Of a stretch of 64,000 bases of DNA, positions 24,301-37,194 are shown piece by piece; within the stretch, counting starts at the first letter, position 1, and each line of letters begins with the position of its first letter. Origin of the DNA: Camelus bactrianus (lineage: Eukaryota > Chordata > Mammalia > Artiodactyla > Camelidae); NCBI RefSeq assembly GCF_048773025.1, contig NC_133546.1, positions 81,225,816 to 81,289,815 on the forward strand, given 5' to 3'. The notes beneath the pieces are model-generated. The model had not been told where the DNA came from and made no database searches. It worked only from the letters and a program-made list of their open reading frames with translations. The position numbers and the translations under genes were made by a program.

Positions 24301-26664
24301 CTTCTGTATGTCATTTTGAAGTGTCTGCAATACTGCCAACGTAGAGTGCGCTTGTACTTTCTACTGCCACGGGAATGTCCCAATGTTACCAGTTCTTCCC
24401 AGAGCTTCTCTGTCTACAGAAACACCAGTGGAAGCATATGTATGGATGTCATACTTCAGGGCCTGCTGGGATGATCCCGCAGACAGACCTATGTGTCCTC
24501 GGTGCATTACCCTATCAGTACCATCCAAAATGTAGCATCTGCATTTGGGTGATAATGCTGTAAGAAATGCTTCATCTTCTCATGCTGTGGACTTTGACCA
24601 CTCTTCCTAGTTCTCTCATTCTTGAGTTATGGGTTCACGAAGGCAACCACAGAGCTGTTCTGCATCGTCTGCCTCAAACCAGAGGGTAATCACAATCCAG
24701 GTTATGAATGTAGCAGATCCTAAATCTTTTAATACTGATTTCAAACCCAACGCCCCCAGGAACCCTCAGTCCAGATGCATGATACCTCTGATTGAGCCCC
24801 ACACGTGCTCTATTGGCAAAATATCAAATTGGACCCTGGTCCTGCAGATGCAGTGGATGTGGCCATAGGACATTTCGATAAACTCAACCTCACGCGCCAG
24901 TGCGGTTGCTGTCTCACTGAGTTTACAGTTCTCTTTGCTCTGTTGAAAGTACCCACCAAAACCCACAACGCACTCTAGATCCCTGAGTTGTGCGAGAGCC
25001 ATCATCTGTAGCCCTACCCCGCTTTTTCCGCTGCCTCTGCTAGCTCAGATTTGGCAGCTCGGATCTTGGTCTCAGATTCAATTGTGGGGATATTTTGAGC
25101 TGATTTCTTTGAGTTCTGTCAGCCAAGCATCTGCTGTGCACTCTGCTAATACTCAGCGCATCACCTTCAATCCCATGCCTGCTGCCCGCTTGAGAGTGTG
25201 CTTCCAAGTAAAACAGAGTTTCACCTTTGATGCTCCATTACCAGAGGTCAGATCCTGCACTGGTTTCCATTCTCTACTTTGCCTTTTCCTGCTTCCGGTT
25301 TTTCTGAGGCCTCATCCTGTCTTTGGAAGTAACAGACCACTCTTCGTGAAGTGTCCTTGCCAAGGGCTGGGTGAGTGTGTGTTTACAATGTTTTGTGTAT
25401 GGTAGCTAGTGAGAGCAGTTTGCACTGGTTCTCTTCTTACTGGGCATCGAGAAATCAACACTTTTCACAAATAATTCACAGAAATTGGATATTTGTTTCG
25501 TTCCGTTTTTTTACAGCCATCGTCGGAGGGATTTTCCGAAGACTCCAGCATTGACCTTATGTTGACAAGGCAGTTGCAGTCTTTAAGAAAGTTAACAGTA
25601 TCAATTTATATGTTTTGGGATTTATATGAAAATGAATTTAGTTTTTGAAAATTACCAAATCAACCTAGAAGCCAGACTTGACAATTTCTGTAAGAATTTG
25701 TCAGCTCTAAGGAAAAACAGACAGTCTCAATGTAAAATAGCATTCCAAAAGTTTGAAGGGGACATGCCAACTCTTTTCTCTTGAAGCCTCCAACAACAAA
25801 AGGAAGAATGAAGTAACTATTGGAAGCATGAAATAACCCCCATTCTGGGTTTCCCTTGTGCACCTGGTGCCCTTTACTCCCAATGACTCATACTAGGCAA
25901 TGTTGGCATTTCAAGGGGTAACATTCCTCTCTAGGAGTATACAAGTAAACCTAAACAGAATATATACATTTTGGCTTGATTCCAAAAGCACCTAGAGGCA
26001 TTTAACTATGAGAATCCTGCTGCAGCTATGCTAGGCTATTGAGAACCAGGTGCTCTTCTATCAGTGCTGAGAAGGCTTAATCATCCGATCATGTTGGGTA
26101 AAGCAATTTAACACAACCAAGTCTGCACCTCCAAGATGTAGTGCACCCGGGGCTTGACGGAAGTGAATGACTGTCCACATAAAGTGTGTCTTTAATGTGT
26201 TTGGCGAATTTTACAGTTCAGTTCACTATCTGACTTCTAATATTTCCTGTACTGTCTTGAAAAACTGAGGCCTAATACATATTCAAGTTCATTCAAAGAT
26301 TCCCCTCACTTCCCACCCTCCTTTCTGCCCAAAGAATACATAAAACCAGCATTTCCTGAATCTAAGGGAAGGTCATCATTCCTTTGTGTGAGTTAAGTAT
26401 TCAATTAATATATATTTTAGTCGAGAGTATTTCACCTTTAAGGAGTTCACTGTTGTTCACCGAGTGTGAAGGAGGAGGAACTCTGATTCTAGTAGGGGCT
26501 TGCTCTCCTCCTACTGGATTTTTTGCAGCTCAGGTTCTGATCATTTGAAATGGATGCCTGAGTGGAGTGGAGGGAAGAGCATGTGATTGATAGCTAGGCA
26601 CAAACGTGGGAATAGGCTTCCCTGGGCTTGGTGCATTTCGGTCTGAATGATTCGTAAAAGCCCC
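21400..26664. repeat. Macrosatellite unit E (5265 bp)
   Basis: Nearly identical to D. It carries T rather than G at the position matching 17549 and T at 26465 (CGAGTGTG), a variant also found in H, J, K and L. Confidence 0.95.
23065..23926 (-). mobile_element. LINE-1 ORF1 fossil in unit E
   Basis: Same protein remnant as in unit D; the 88-codon frame at 23745-23479 is identical. Confidence 0.85.
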
Positions 26665-29600
26665 TTGGGATGTGTGGATTCTCACGACCTCTTCCAAGAA
26701 CATGAGCGCTTTTATCATCTCTGCCATCTCTTCTATTTTAGACGTCAGGAATCTTGGACCCGTTCTTGGAGCTGAGAATCGAGTTACTTTCTCAAGGGCA
26801 CGTTGACTCTCCTTATGTTTCTGCCAGTATCAGCGAGGTTCAGTAGGTCTCATGACAGTCTTTCGAGCCTGGTATGCTCTAGAGATTTCTCCATGCCGAT
26901 AATCCCCACTGTAGCAGAACAACTTTCATCAATGTGTTCGCACATCTCCTCAATCCATGCAGCCAGTGTTTCTGCCAGCTTCTCTTCGTGTCTCCCATAA
27001 AGTCGACGTCAACACGACTGGGCAAGTCTGAAAATACCTCGGAGCCTCACCAGTAAGCTGATGACAGGCAGATCTTCCACTGTCTGCCCTTTCAGATTCT
27101 GGAAACAGACCCGTGAACTCAGGTCTTTGGGCAGCAGCAGTATCTCGAACTTACTCAGGTTCCCGAACAAAAGACCTAAGCCAATCTCCACATAGGGCAG
27201 CAGACCCAACATCAAACTGATCCACCCACAGAATTCTGCCCAGTTACCTTGGATCCACCAGCCGCAACAAGCCTCGTGTTACACACCAACTTTCCACCTG
27301 GAATCCAACCGGTAACTGCCATCCCCAGTGATTGATGCATCAAGTCAGTGTTGGGGGTGATGCTGCATTAGACGAGAGTTTCCTAAGGGAAATGTGATTC
27401 TATCCAGAAGGGTCCCATTGTCCTTTTCTCTTCCCTCTTTCCTTTTGTTCAGATCTGTATACACAGTACAAACGGAGGGAATAGTGTCCATGATTAGTTT
27501 ATGGATTCACACGTATTTAAACTTTCTAACAGTTCACAGTACACGGAGACCCACTCAAGGAAACTCATGTTTGTGTAAAATCCATTCACCCAGATTACAT
27601 ATCCGTCTGTTGCTTTCTGCTGAAACACCCACACTTTCAGAACATGGATCCATTTGTTTCATGGGGGCTGAAATTCCTAGAAATGAAACCAATCCCAACG
27701 TGCACTTTCCTGTCTGTCTCTTTTGCTCTTAGTTCAGTTTTGCAGAGCTACTTGTCTTTGTTATAGGCTTATGCCATTTCTTCTCTACGTAGGGTAGAAT
27801 TAGTCATTCATTCATCCTGTTGGAAGACTTCTAAGTCTATATCCCTTTCTATGACCCACTCTGATTCAAAACCGTCATTTGGTTTGGCTCACGATATGCA
27901 CTTCTGGATCAGAATCTATGAATAGTAATACACGCGTCTGTTTTCGGAATACAAGATTGTTGAGTACATGGTAACAGCGATAATAGGTCGATGCGTGCTG
28001 AGTGATCCTTGACATCATTTTGAGTATTTTGTCTTGAATAATCATGGTTGTTTGGTATATGTCAGCCAACTGTAACCTGTTGGTGTTTGTTTGTTTGTCT
28101 GATTGTTTGTTTTGCAAACACATTAGGCCATGCATCTCTCGTTTTGCGTCAGTAATGTAAGCTGTTCACTTAAGATAGTGCTTAAAATCACCTATGATTT
28201 CCTGCTACCCTCTCCCATCTTTAAGATTTTGATGTCCTCCTTGCCTTCTTCTTCTTACTTCTTTGCAACTCAGGCTCTTCTTGCATTTGCAATAATGGTG
28301 TTGTTATTTCCATTTCATCTTGCTACTTTTCTACTCAGGGTAGGATTCTCAATTTTTGTTTTAGGATCAGTCTCAAACTGCTGAATTCTTTTCAGGTTTG
28401 CCGGTCAGTGAATTTCCCTAGCTCTGCCGTTGTTATAAACGGTGGTCATTTGGCATAGGCTACCCTAGATTGCAGCTTTTTCTCATTCAGGATATTTTCT
28501 ATGTCTTGGCACTCCTCCCCGTGCTGCAAAATTTCTGCCGACATATCAGCTGAAACCCCTCTGGAGGTTCTGTTGTGACTAAGTTGCTTTCCTCGAGGTG
28601 CAATTTACATCACTGGGATGATCATGAAATTTGTTTATTTGAATTCAACTGCTGCTTGTTGGTCTATTTGTATTCCACCTCTTTTGGACGCTGTGTACTT
28701 CCTGAATTCGTATAGATGATACTTTCTTGGCTTTCAGCAAGTTTCATTCTGATTTTTCTACAAATTCCTTTTCAGAATTTATTATTTTATCTCTTGCTTT
28801 TCCATTTGGGATTCCTATGAGTCCTATTCTTACCTGCCTTGTCTTCACCCAGGATTCAACAGTGATGTTAGCGTTGGTTTGCACTTGCTTTTCTGTGTCT
28901 TCTTCTGATCGAGGGATTTCTGTTCCCCTGTCCTCACAGTCATTCACGAGTCCCTCTGCATTATGTAGTCTGCTTAGGATTGACTTTAGCCCAGTTTGTA
29001 TCTCATCCATTGAGTTTTCTGATAATATTGGATTCTAATTTAGAGTTTCTCTTCCCCTTTTCTGGTATTCTGCCTTTTGTGATTCTGAGGCACTGTGGTT
29101 CATCAGTGTTTTCCTCACCTCCATTTTCAGAGCTTGCTCTGGTATCGTTTTGCCGTCTAGTTGTTTGAAAGCTTATTTTTTGGGCCTTCAATATCTTTGG
29201 AACTGAAAATGGTACTTCCTGTTTCTTTTACTATACTTCTTTTACTCTAAAGGTCAGGTACTATCATGTATTTAATATAGACTTATAGGGCTTGGTTACG
29301 TGCAAACTTTAGACTCTTTGATGTACACAATTCCATGGTATTTCTGTGAGGATAATTTTCCCTAGACCTTGATGCCATGCCCTGTTCCTGTGTGTGTTGT
29401 CTGGTATAACTCTAAATCCTGGTGTAGCCTTTGTTGTAATGAACACACCATACCGCTTCAGTTAGTAGAACTTCATTTTTATTACACTCATCTCACAATT
29501 CTGAAAGTGCACAGGGCACTTCCTCTAGTGGAAATGAAGCTTCTATAGGTTTTCAGCTCTGCATTCTTCTGTATGTCATTTTGAAGTGTCTGCAATACTG

Positions 29601-31929
29601 CCAACGTAGAGTGCGCTTGTACTTTCTACTGCCACGGGAATGTCCCAATGTTACCAGTTCTTCCCAGAGCTTCTCTGTCTACAGAAACACCAGTGGAAGC
29701 ATATGTATGGATGTCATACTTCAGGGCCTGCTGGGATGATCCCGCAGACAGACCTATGTGTCCTCGGTGCATTACCCTATCAGTACCATCCAAAATGTAG
29801 CATCTGCATTTGGGTGATAATGCTGTAAGAAATGATTCATCTTCTCATGCTGTGGACTTTGACCACTCTTCCTAGTTCTCTCATTCTTGAGTTATGGGTT
29901 CACGAAGGCAACCACAGAGCTGTTCTGCATCGTCTGCCTCAAACCAGAGGGTAATCACAATCCAGGTTATGAATGTAGCAGATCCTAAATCTTTTAATAC
30001 TGATTTCAAACCCAACGCCCCCAGGAACCCTCAGTCCAGATGCATGATACCTCTGATTGAGCCCCACACGTGCTCTATTGGCAAAATATCAAATTGGACC
30101 CTGGTCCTGCAGATGCAGTGGATGTGGCCATAGGACATTTCGATAAACTCAACCTCACGCGCCAGTGCGGTTGCTGTCTCACTGAGTTTACAGTTCTCTT
30201 TGCTCTGTTGAAAGTACCCACCAAAACCCACAACGCACTCTAGATCCCTGAGTTGTGCGAGAGCCATCATCTGTAGCCCTACCCCGCTTTTTCCGCTGCC
30301 TCTGCTAGCTCAGATTTGGCAGCTCGGATCTTGGTCTCAGATTCAATTGTGGGGATATTTTGAGCTGATTTCTTTGAGTTCTGTCAGCCAAGCATCTGCT
30401 GTGCACTCTGCTAATACTCAGCGCATCACCTTCAATCCCATGCCTGCTGCCCGCTTGAGAGTGTGCTTCCAAGTAAAACAGAGTTTCACCTTTGATGCTC
30501 CATTACCAGAGGTCAGATCCTGCACTGGTTTCCATTCTCTACTTTGCCTTTTCCTGCTTCCGGTTTTTCTGAGGCCTCATCCTGTCTTTGGAAGTAACAG
30601 ACCACTCTTCGTGAAGTGTCCTTGCCAAGGGCTGGGTGAGTGTGTGTTTACAATGTTTTGTGTATGGTAGCTAGTGAGAGCAGTTTGCACTGGTTCTCTT
30701 CTTACTGGGCATCGAGAAATCAACACTTTTCACAAATAATTCACAGAAATTGGATATTTGTTTCGTTCCGTTTTTTTACAGCCATCGTCGGAGGGATTTT
30801 CCGAAGACTCCAGCATTGACCTTATGTTGACAAGGCAGTTGCAGTCTTTAAGAAAGTTAACAGTATCAATTTATATGTTTTGGGATTTATATGAAAATGA
30901 ATTTAGTTTTTGAAAATTACCAAATCAACCTAGAAGCCAGACTTGACAATTTCTGTAAGAATTTGTCAGCTCTAAGGAAAAACAGACAGTCTCAATGTAA
31001 AATAGCATTCCAAAAGTGTGAAGGGGACATGCCAACTCTTTTCTCTTGAAGCCTCCAACAACAAAAGGAAGAATGAAGTAACTATTGGAAGCATGAAATA
31101 ACCCCCATTCTGGGTTTCCCTTGTGCACCTGGTGCCCTTTACTCCCAATGACTCATACTAGGCAATGTTGGCATTTCAAGGGGTAACATTCCTCTCTAGG
31201 AGTATACAAGTAAACCTAAACAGAATATATACATTTTGGCTTGATTCCAAAAGCACCTAGAGGCATTTAACTATGAGAATCCTGCTGCAGCTATGCTAGG
31301 CTATTGAGAACCAGGTGCTCTTCTATCAGTGCTGAGAAGGCTTAATCATCCGATCATGTTGGGTAAAGCAATTTAACACAACCAAGTCTGCACCTCCAAG
31401 ATGTAGTGCACCCGGGGCTTGACGGAAGTGAATGACTGTCCACATAAAGTGTGTCTTTAATGTGTTTGGCGAATTTTACAGTTCAGTTCACTATCTGACT
31501 TCTAATATTTCCTGTACTGTCTTGAAAAACTGAGGCCTAATACATATTCAAGTTCATTCAAAGATTCCCCTCACTTCCCACCCTCCTTTCTGCCCAAAGA
31601 ATACATAAAACCAGCATTTCCTGAATCTAAGGGAAGGTCATCATTCCTTTGTGTGAGTTAAGTATTCAATTAATATATATTTTAGTCGAGAGTATTTCAC
31701 CTTTAAGGAGTTCACTGTTGTTCACCGAGCGTGAAGGAGGAGGAACTCTGATTCTAGTAGGGGCTTGCTCTCCTCCTACTGGATTTTTTGCAGCTCAGGT
31801 TCTGATCATTTGAAATGGATGCCTGAGTGGAGTGGAGGGAAGAGCATGTGATTGATAGCTAGGCACAAACGTGGGAATAGGCTTCCCTGGGCTTGGTGCA
31901 TTTCGGTCTGAATGATTCGTAAAAGCCCC
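26665..31929. repeat. Macrosatellite unit F (5265 bp)
   Basis: Carries G at 28079 (as D and H), G at 31018 (as D only) and A at 29835 (AATGATTCAT, shared only with the adjacent unit G). Confidence 0.95.
28330..29191 (-). mobile_element. LINE-1 ORF1 fossil in unit F
   Basis: Same as in unit D; 88-codon frame at 29010-28744. Confidence 0.85.
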
Positions 31930-34900
31930 TTGGGATGTGTGGATTCTCACGACCTCTTCCAAGAACATGAGCGCTTTTATCATCTCTGCCATCTCTTCTA
32001 TTTTAGACGTCAGGAATCTTGGACCCGTTCTTGGAGCTGAGAATCGAGTTACTTTCTCAAGGGCACGTTGACTCTCCTTATGTTTCTGCCAGTATCAGCG
32101 AGGTTCAGTAGGTCTCATGACAGTCTTTCGAGCCTGGTATGCTCTAGAGATTTCTCCATGCCGATAATCCCCACTGTAGCAGAACAACTTTCATCAATGT
32201 GTTCGCACATCTCCTCAATCCATGCAGCCAGTGTTTCTGCCAGCTTCTCTTCGTGTCTCCCATAAAGTCGACGTCAACACGACTGGGCAAGTCTGAAAAT
32301 ACCTCGGAGCCTCACCAGTAAGCTGATGACAGGCAGATCTTCCACTGTCTGCCCTTTCAGATTCTGGAAACAGACCCGTGAACTCAGGTCTTTGGGCAGC
32401 AGCAGTATCTCGAACTTACTCAGGTTCCCGAACAAAAGACCTAAGCCAATCTCCACATAGGGCAGCAGACCCAACATCAAACTGATCCACCCACAGAATT
32501 CTGCCCAGTTACCTTGGATCCACCAGCCGCAACAAGCCTCGTGTTACACACCAACTTTCCACCTGGAATCCAACCGGTAACTGCCATCCCCAGTGATTGA
32601 TGCATCAAGTCAGTGTTGGGGGTGATGCTGCATTAGACGAGAGTTTCCTAAGGGAAATGTGATTCTATCCAGAAGGGTCCCATTGTCCTTTTCTCTTCCC
32701 TCTTTCCTTTTGTTCAGATCTGTATACACAGTACAAACGGAGGGAATAGTGTCCATGATTAGTTTATGGATTCACACGTATTTAAACTTTCTAACAGTTC
32801 ACAGTACACGGAGACCCACTCAAGGAAACTCATGTTTGTGTAAAATCCATTCACCCAGATTACATATCCGTCTGTTGCTTTCTGCTGAAACACCCACACT
32901 TTCAGAACATGGATCCATTTGTTTCATGGGGGCTGAAATTCCTAGAAATGAAACCAATCCCAACGTGCACTTTCCTGTCTGTCTCTTTTGCTCTTAGTTC
33001 AGTTTTGCAGAGCTACTTGTCTTTGTTATAGGCTTATGCCATTTCTTCTCTACGTAGGGTAGAATTAGTCATTCATTCATCCTGTTGGAAGACTTCTAAG
33101 TCTATATCCCTTTCTATGACCCACTCTGATTCAAAACCGTCATTTGGTTTGGCTCACGATATGCACTTCTGGATCAGAATCTATGAATAGTAATACACGC
33201 GTCTGTTTTCGGAATACAAGATTGTTGAGTACATGGTAACAGCGATAATAGGTCGATGCGTGCTGAGTGATCCTTGACATCATTTTGAGTATTTTGTCTT
33301 GAATAATCATGGTTGTTTGGTATATGTCAGCCAACTGTAACCTTTTGGTGTTTGTTTGTTTGTCTGATTGTTTGTTTTGCAAACACATTAGGCCATGCAT
33401 CTCTCGTTTTGCGTCAGTAATGTAAGCTGTTCACTTAAGATAGTGCTTAAAATCACCTATGATTTCCTGCTACCCTCTCCCATCTTTAAGATTTTGATGT
33501 CCTCCTTGCCTTCTTCTTCTTACTTCTTTGCAACTCAGGCTCTTCTTGCATTTGCAATAATGGTGTTGTTATTTCCATTTCATCTTGCTACTTTTCTACT
33601 CAGGGTAGGATTCTCAATTTTTGTTTTAGGATCAGTCTCAAACTGCTGAATTCTTTTCAGGTTTGCCGGTCAGTGAATTTCCCTAGCTCTGCCGTTGTTA
33701 TAAACGGTGGTCATTTGGCATAGGCTACCCTAGATTGCAGCTTTTTCTCATTCAGGATATTTTCTATGTCTTGGCACTCCTCCCCGTGCTGCAAAATTTC
33801 TGCCGACATATCAGCTGAAACCCCTCTGGAGGTTCTGTTGTGACTAAGTTGCTTTCCTCGAGGTGCAATTTACATCACTGGGATGATCATGAAATTTGTT
33901 TATTTGAATTCAACTGCTGCTTGTTGGTCTATTTGTATTCCACCTCTTTTGGACGCTGTGTACTTCCTGAATTCGTATAGATGATACTTTCTTGGCTTTC
34001 AGCAAGTTTCATTCTGATTTTTCTACAAATTCCTTTTCAGAATTTATTATTTTATCTCTTGCTTTTCCATTTGGGATTCCTATGAGTCCTATTCTTACCT
34101 GCCTTGTCTTCACCCAGGATTCAACAGTGATGTTAGCGTTGGTTTGCACTTGCTTTTCTGTGTCTTCTTCTGATCGAGGGATTTCTGTTCCCCTGTCCTC
34201 ACAGTCATTCACGAGTCCCTCTGCATTATGTAGTCTGCTTAGGATTGACTTTAGCCCAGTTTGTATCTCATCCATTGAGTTTTCTGATAATATTGGATTC
34301 TAATTTAGAGTTTCTCTTCCCCTTTTCTGGTATTCTGCCTTTTGTGATTCTGAGGCACTGTGGTTCATCAGTGTTTTCCTCACCTCCATTTTCAGAGCTT
34401 GCTCTGGTATCGTTTTGCCGTCTAGTTGTTTGAAAGCTTATTTTTTGGGCCTTCAATATCTTTGGAACTGAAAATGGTACTTCCTGTTTCTTTTACTATA
34501 CTTCTTTTACTCTAAAGGTCAGGTACTATCATGTATTTAATATAGACTTATAGGGCTTGGTTACGTGCAAACTTTAGACTCTTTGATGTACACAATTCCA
34601 TGGTATTTCTGTGAGGATAATTTTCCCTAGACCTTGATGCCATGCCCTGTTCCTGTGTGTGTTGTCTGGTATAACTCTAAATCCTGGTGTAGCCTTTGTT
34701 GTAATGAACACACCATACCGCTTCAGTTAGTAGAACTTCATTTTTATTACACTCATCTCACAATTCTGAAAGTGCACAGGGCACTTCCTCTAGTGGAAAT
34801 GAAGCTTCTATAGGTTTTCAGCTCTGCATTCTTCTGTATGTCATTTTGAAGTGTCTGCAATACTGCCAACGTAGAGTGCGCTTGTACTTTCTACTGCCAC

Positions 34901-37194
34901 GGGAATGTCCCAATGTTACCAGTTCTTCCCAGAGCTTCTCTGTCTACAGAAACACCAGTGGAAGCATATGTATGGATGTCATACTTCAGGGCCTGCTGGG
35001 ATGATCCCGCAGACAGACCTATGTGTCCTCGGTGCATTACCCTATCAGTACCATCCAAAATGTAGCATCTGCATTTGGGTGATAATGCTGTAAGAAATGA
35101 TTCATCTTCTCATGCTGTGGACTTTGACCACTCTTCCTAGTTCTCTCATTCTTGAGTTATGGGTTCACGAAGGCAACCACAGAGCTGTTCTGCATCGTCT
35201 GCCTCAAACCAGAGGGTAATCACAATCCAGGTTATGAATGTAGCAGATCCTAAATCTTTTAATACTGATTTCAAACCCAACGCCCCCAGGAACCCTCAGT
35301 CCAGATGCATGATACCTCTGATTGAGCCCCACACGTGCTCTATTGGCAAAATATCAAATTGGACCCTGGTCCTGCAGATGCAGTGGATGTGGCCATAGGA
35401 CATTTCGATAAACTCAACCTCACGCGCCAGTGCGGTTGCTGTCTCACTGAGTTTACAGTTCTCTTTGCTCTGTTGAAAGTACCCACCAAAACCCACAACG
35501 CACTCTAGATCCCTGAGTTGTGCGAGAGCCATCATCTGTAGCCCTACCCCGCTTTTTCCGCTGCCTCTGCTAGCTCAGATTTGGCAGCTCGGATCTTGGT
35601 CTCAGATTCAATTGTGGGGATATTTTGAGCTGATTTCTTTGAGTTCTGTCAGCCAAGCATCTGCTGTGCACTCTGCTAATACTCAGCGCATCACCTTCAA
35701 TCCCATGCCTGCTGCCCGCTTGAGAGTGTGCTTCCAAGTAAAACAGAGTTTCACCTTTGATGCTCCATTACCAGAGGTCAGATCCTGCACTGGTTTCCAT
35801 TCTCTACTTTGCCTTTTCCTGCTTCCGGTTTTTCTGAGGCCTCATCCTGTCTTTGGAAGTAACAGACCACTCTTCGTGAAGTGTCCTTGCCAAGGGCTGG
35901 GTGAGTGTGTGTTTACAATGTTTTGTGTATGGTAGCTAGTGAGAGCAGTTTGCACTGGTTCTCTTCTTACTGGGCATCGAGAAATCAACACTTTTCACAA
36001 ATAATTCACAGAAATTGGATATTTGTTTCGTTCCGTTTTTTTACAGCCATCGTCGGAGGGATTTTCCGAAGACTCCAGCATTGACCTTATGTTGACAAGG
36101 CAGTTGCAGTCTTTAAGAAAGTTAACAGTATCAATTTATATGTTTTGGGATTTATATGAAAATGAATTTAGTTTTTGAAAATTACCAAATCAACCTAGAA
36201 GCCAGACTTGACAATTTCTGTAAGAATTTGTCAGCTCTAAGGAAAAACAGACAGTCTCAATGTAAAATAGCATTCCAAAAGTTTGAAGGGGACATGCCAA
36301 CTCTTTTCTCTTGAAGCCTCCAACAACAAAAGGAAGAATGAAGTAACTATTGGAAGCATGAAATAACCCCCATTCTGGGTTTCCCTTGTGCACCTGGTGC
36401 CCTTTACTCCCAATGACTCATACTAGGCAATGTTGGCATTTCAAGGGGTAACATTCCTCTCTAGGAGTATACAAGTAAACCTAAACAGAATATATACATT
36501 TTGGCTTGATTCCAAAAGCACCTAGAGGCATTTAACTATGAGAATCCTGCTGCAGCTATGCTAGGCTATTGAGAACCAGGTGCTCTTCTATCAGTGCTGA
36601 GAAGGCTTAATCATCCGATCATGTTGGGTAAAGCAATTTAACACAACCAAGTCTGCACCTCCAAGATGTAGTGCACCCGGGGCTTGACGGAAGTGAATGA
36701 CTGTCCACATAAAGTGTGTCTTTAATGTGTTTGGCGAATTTTACAGTTCAGTTCACTATCTGACTTCTAATATTTCCTGTACTGTCTTGAAAAACTGAGG
36801 CCTAATACATATTCAAGTTCATTCAAAGATTCCCCTCACTTCCCACCCTCCTTTCTGCCCAAAGAATACATAAAACCAGCATTTCCTGAATCTAAGGGAA
36901 GGTCATCATTCCTTTGTGTGAGTTAAGTATTCAATTAATATATATTTTAGTCGAGAGTATTTCACCTTTAAGGAGTTCACTGTTGTTCACCGAGCGTGAA
37001 GGAGGAGGAACTCTGATTCTAGTAGGGGCTTGCTCTCCTCCTACTGGATTTTTTGCAGCTCAGGTTCTGATCATTTGAAATGGATGCCTGAGTGGAGTGG
37101 AGGGAAGAGCATGTGATTGATAGCTAGGCACAAACGTGGGAATAGGCTTCCCTGGGCTTGGTGCATTTCGGTCTGAATGATTCGTAAAAGCCCC
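31930..37194. repeat. Macrosatellite unit G (5265 bp)
   Basis: Shares A at 35100 with its neighbour F but lacks F's variants at the positions matching 28079 and 31018. Confidence 0.95.
33595..34456 (-). mobile_element. LINE-1 ORF1 fossil in unit G
   Basis: Same as in unit D; 88-codon frame at 34275-34009. Confidence 0.85.
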
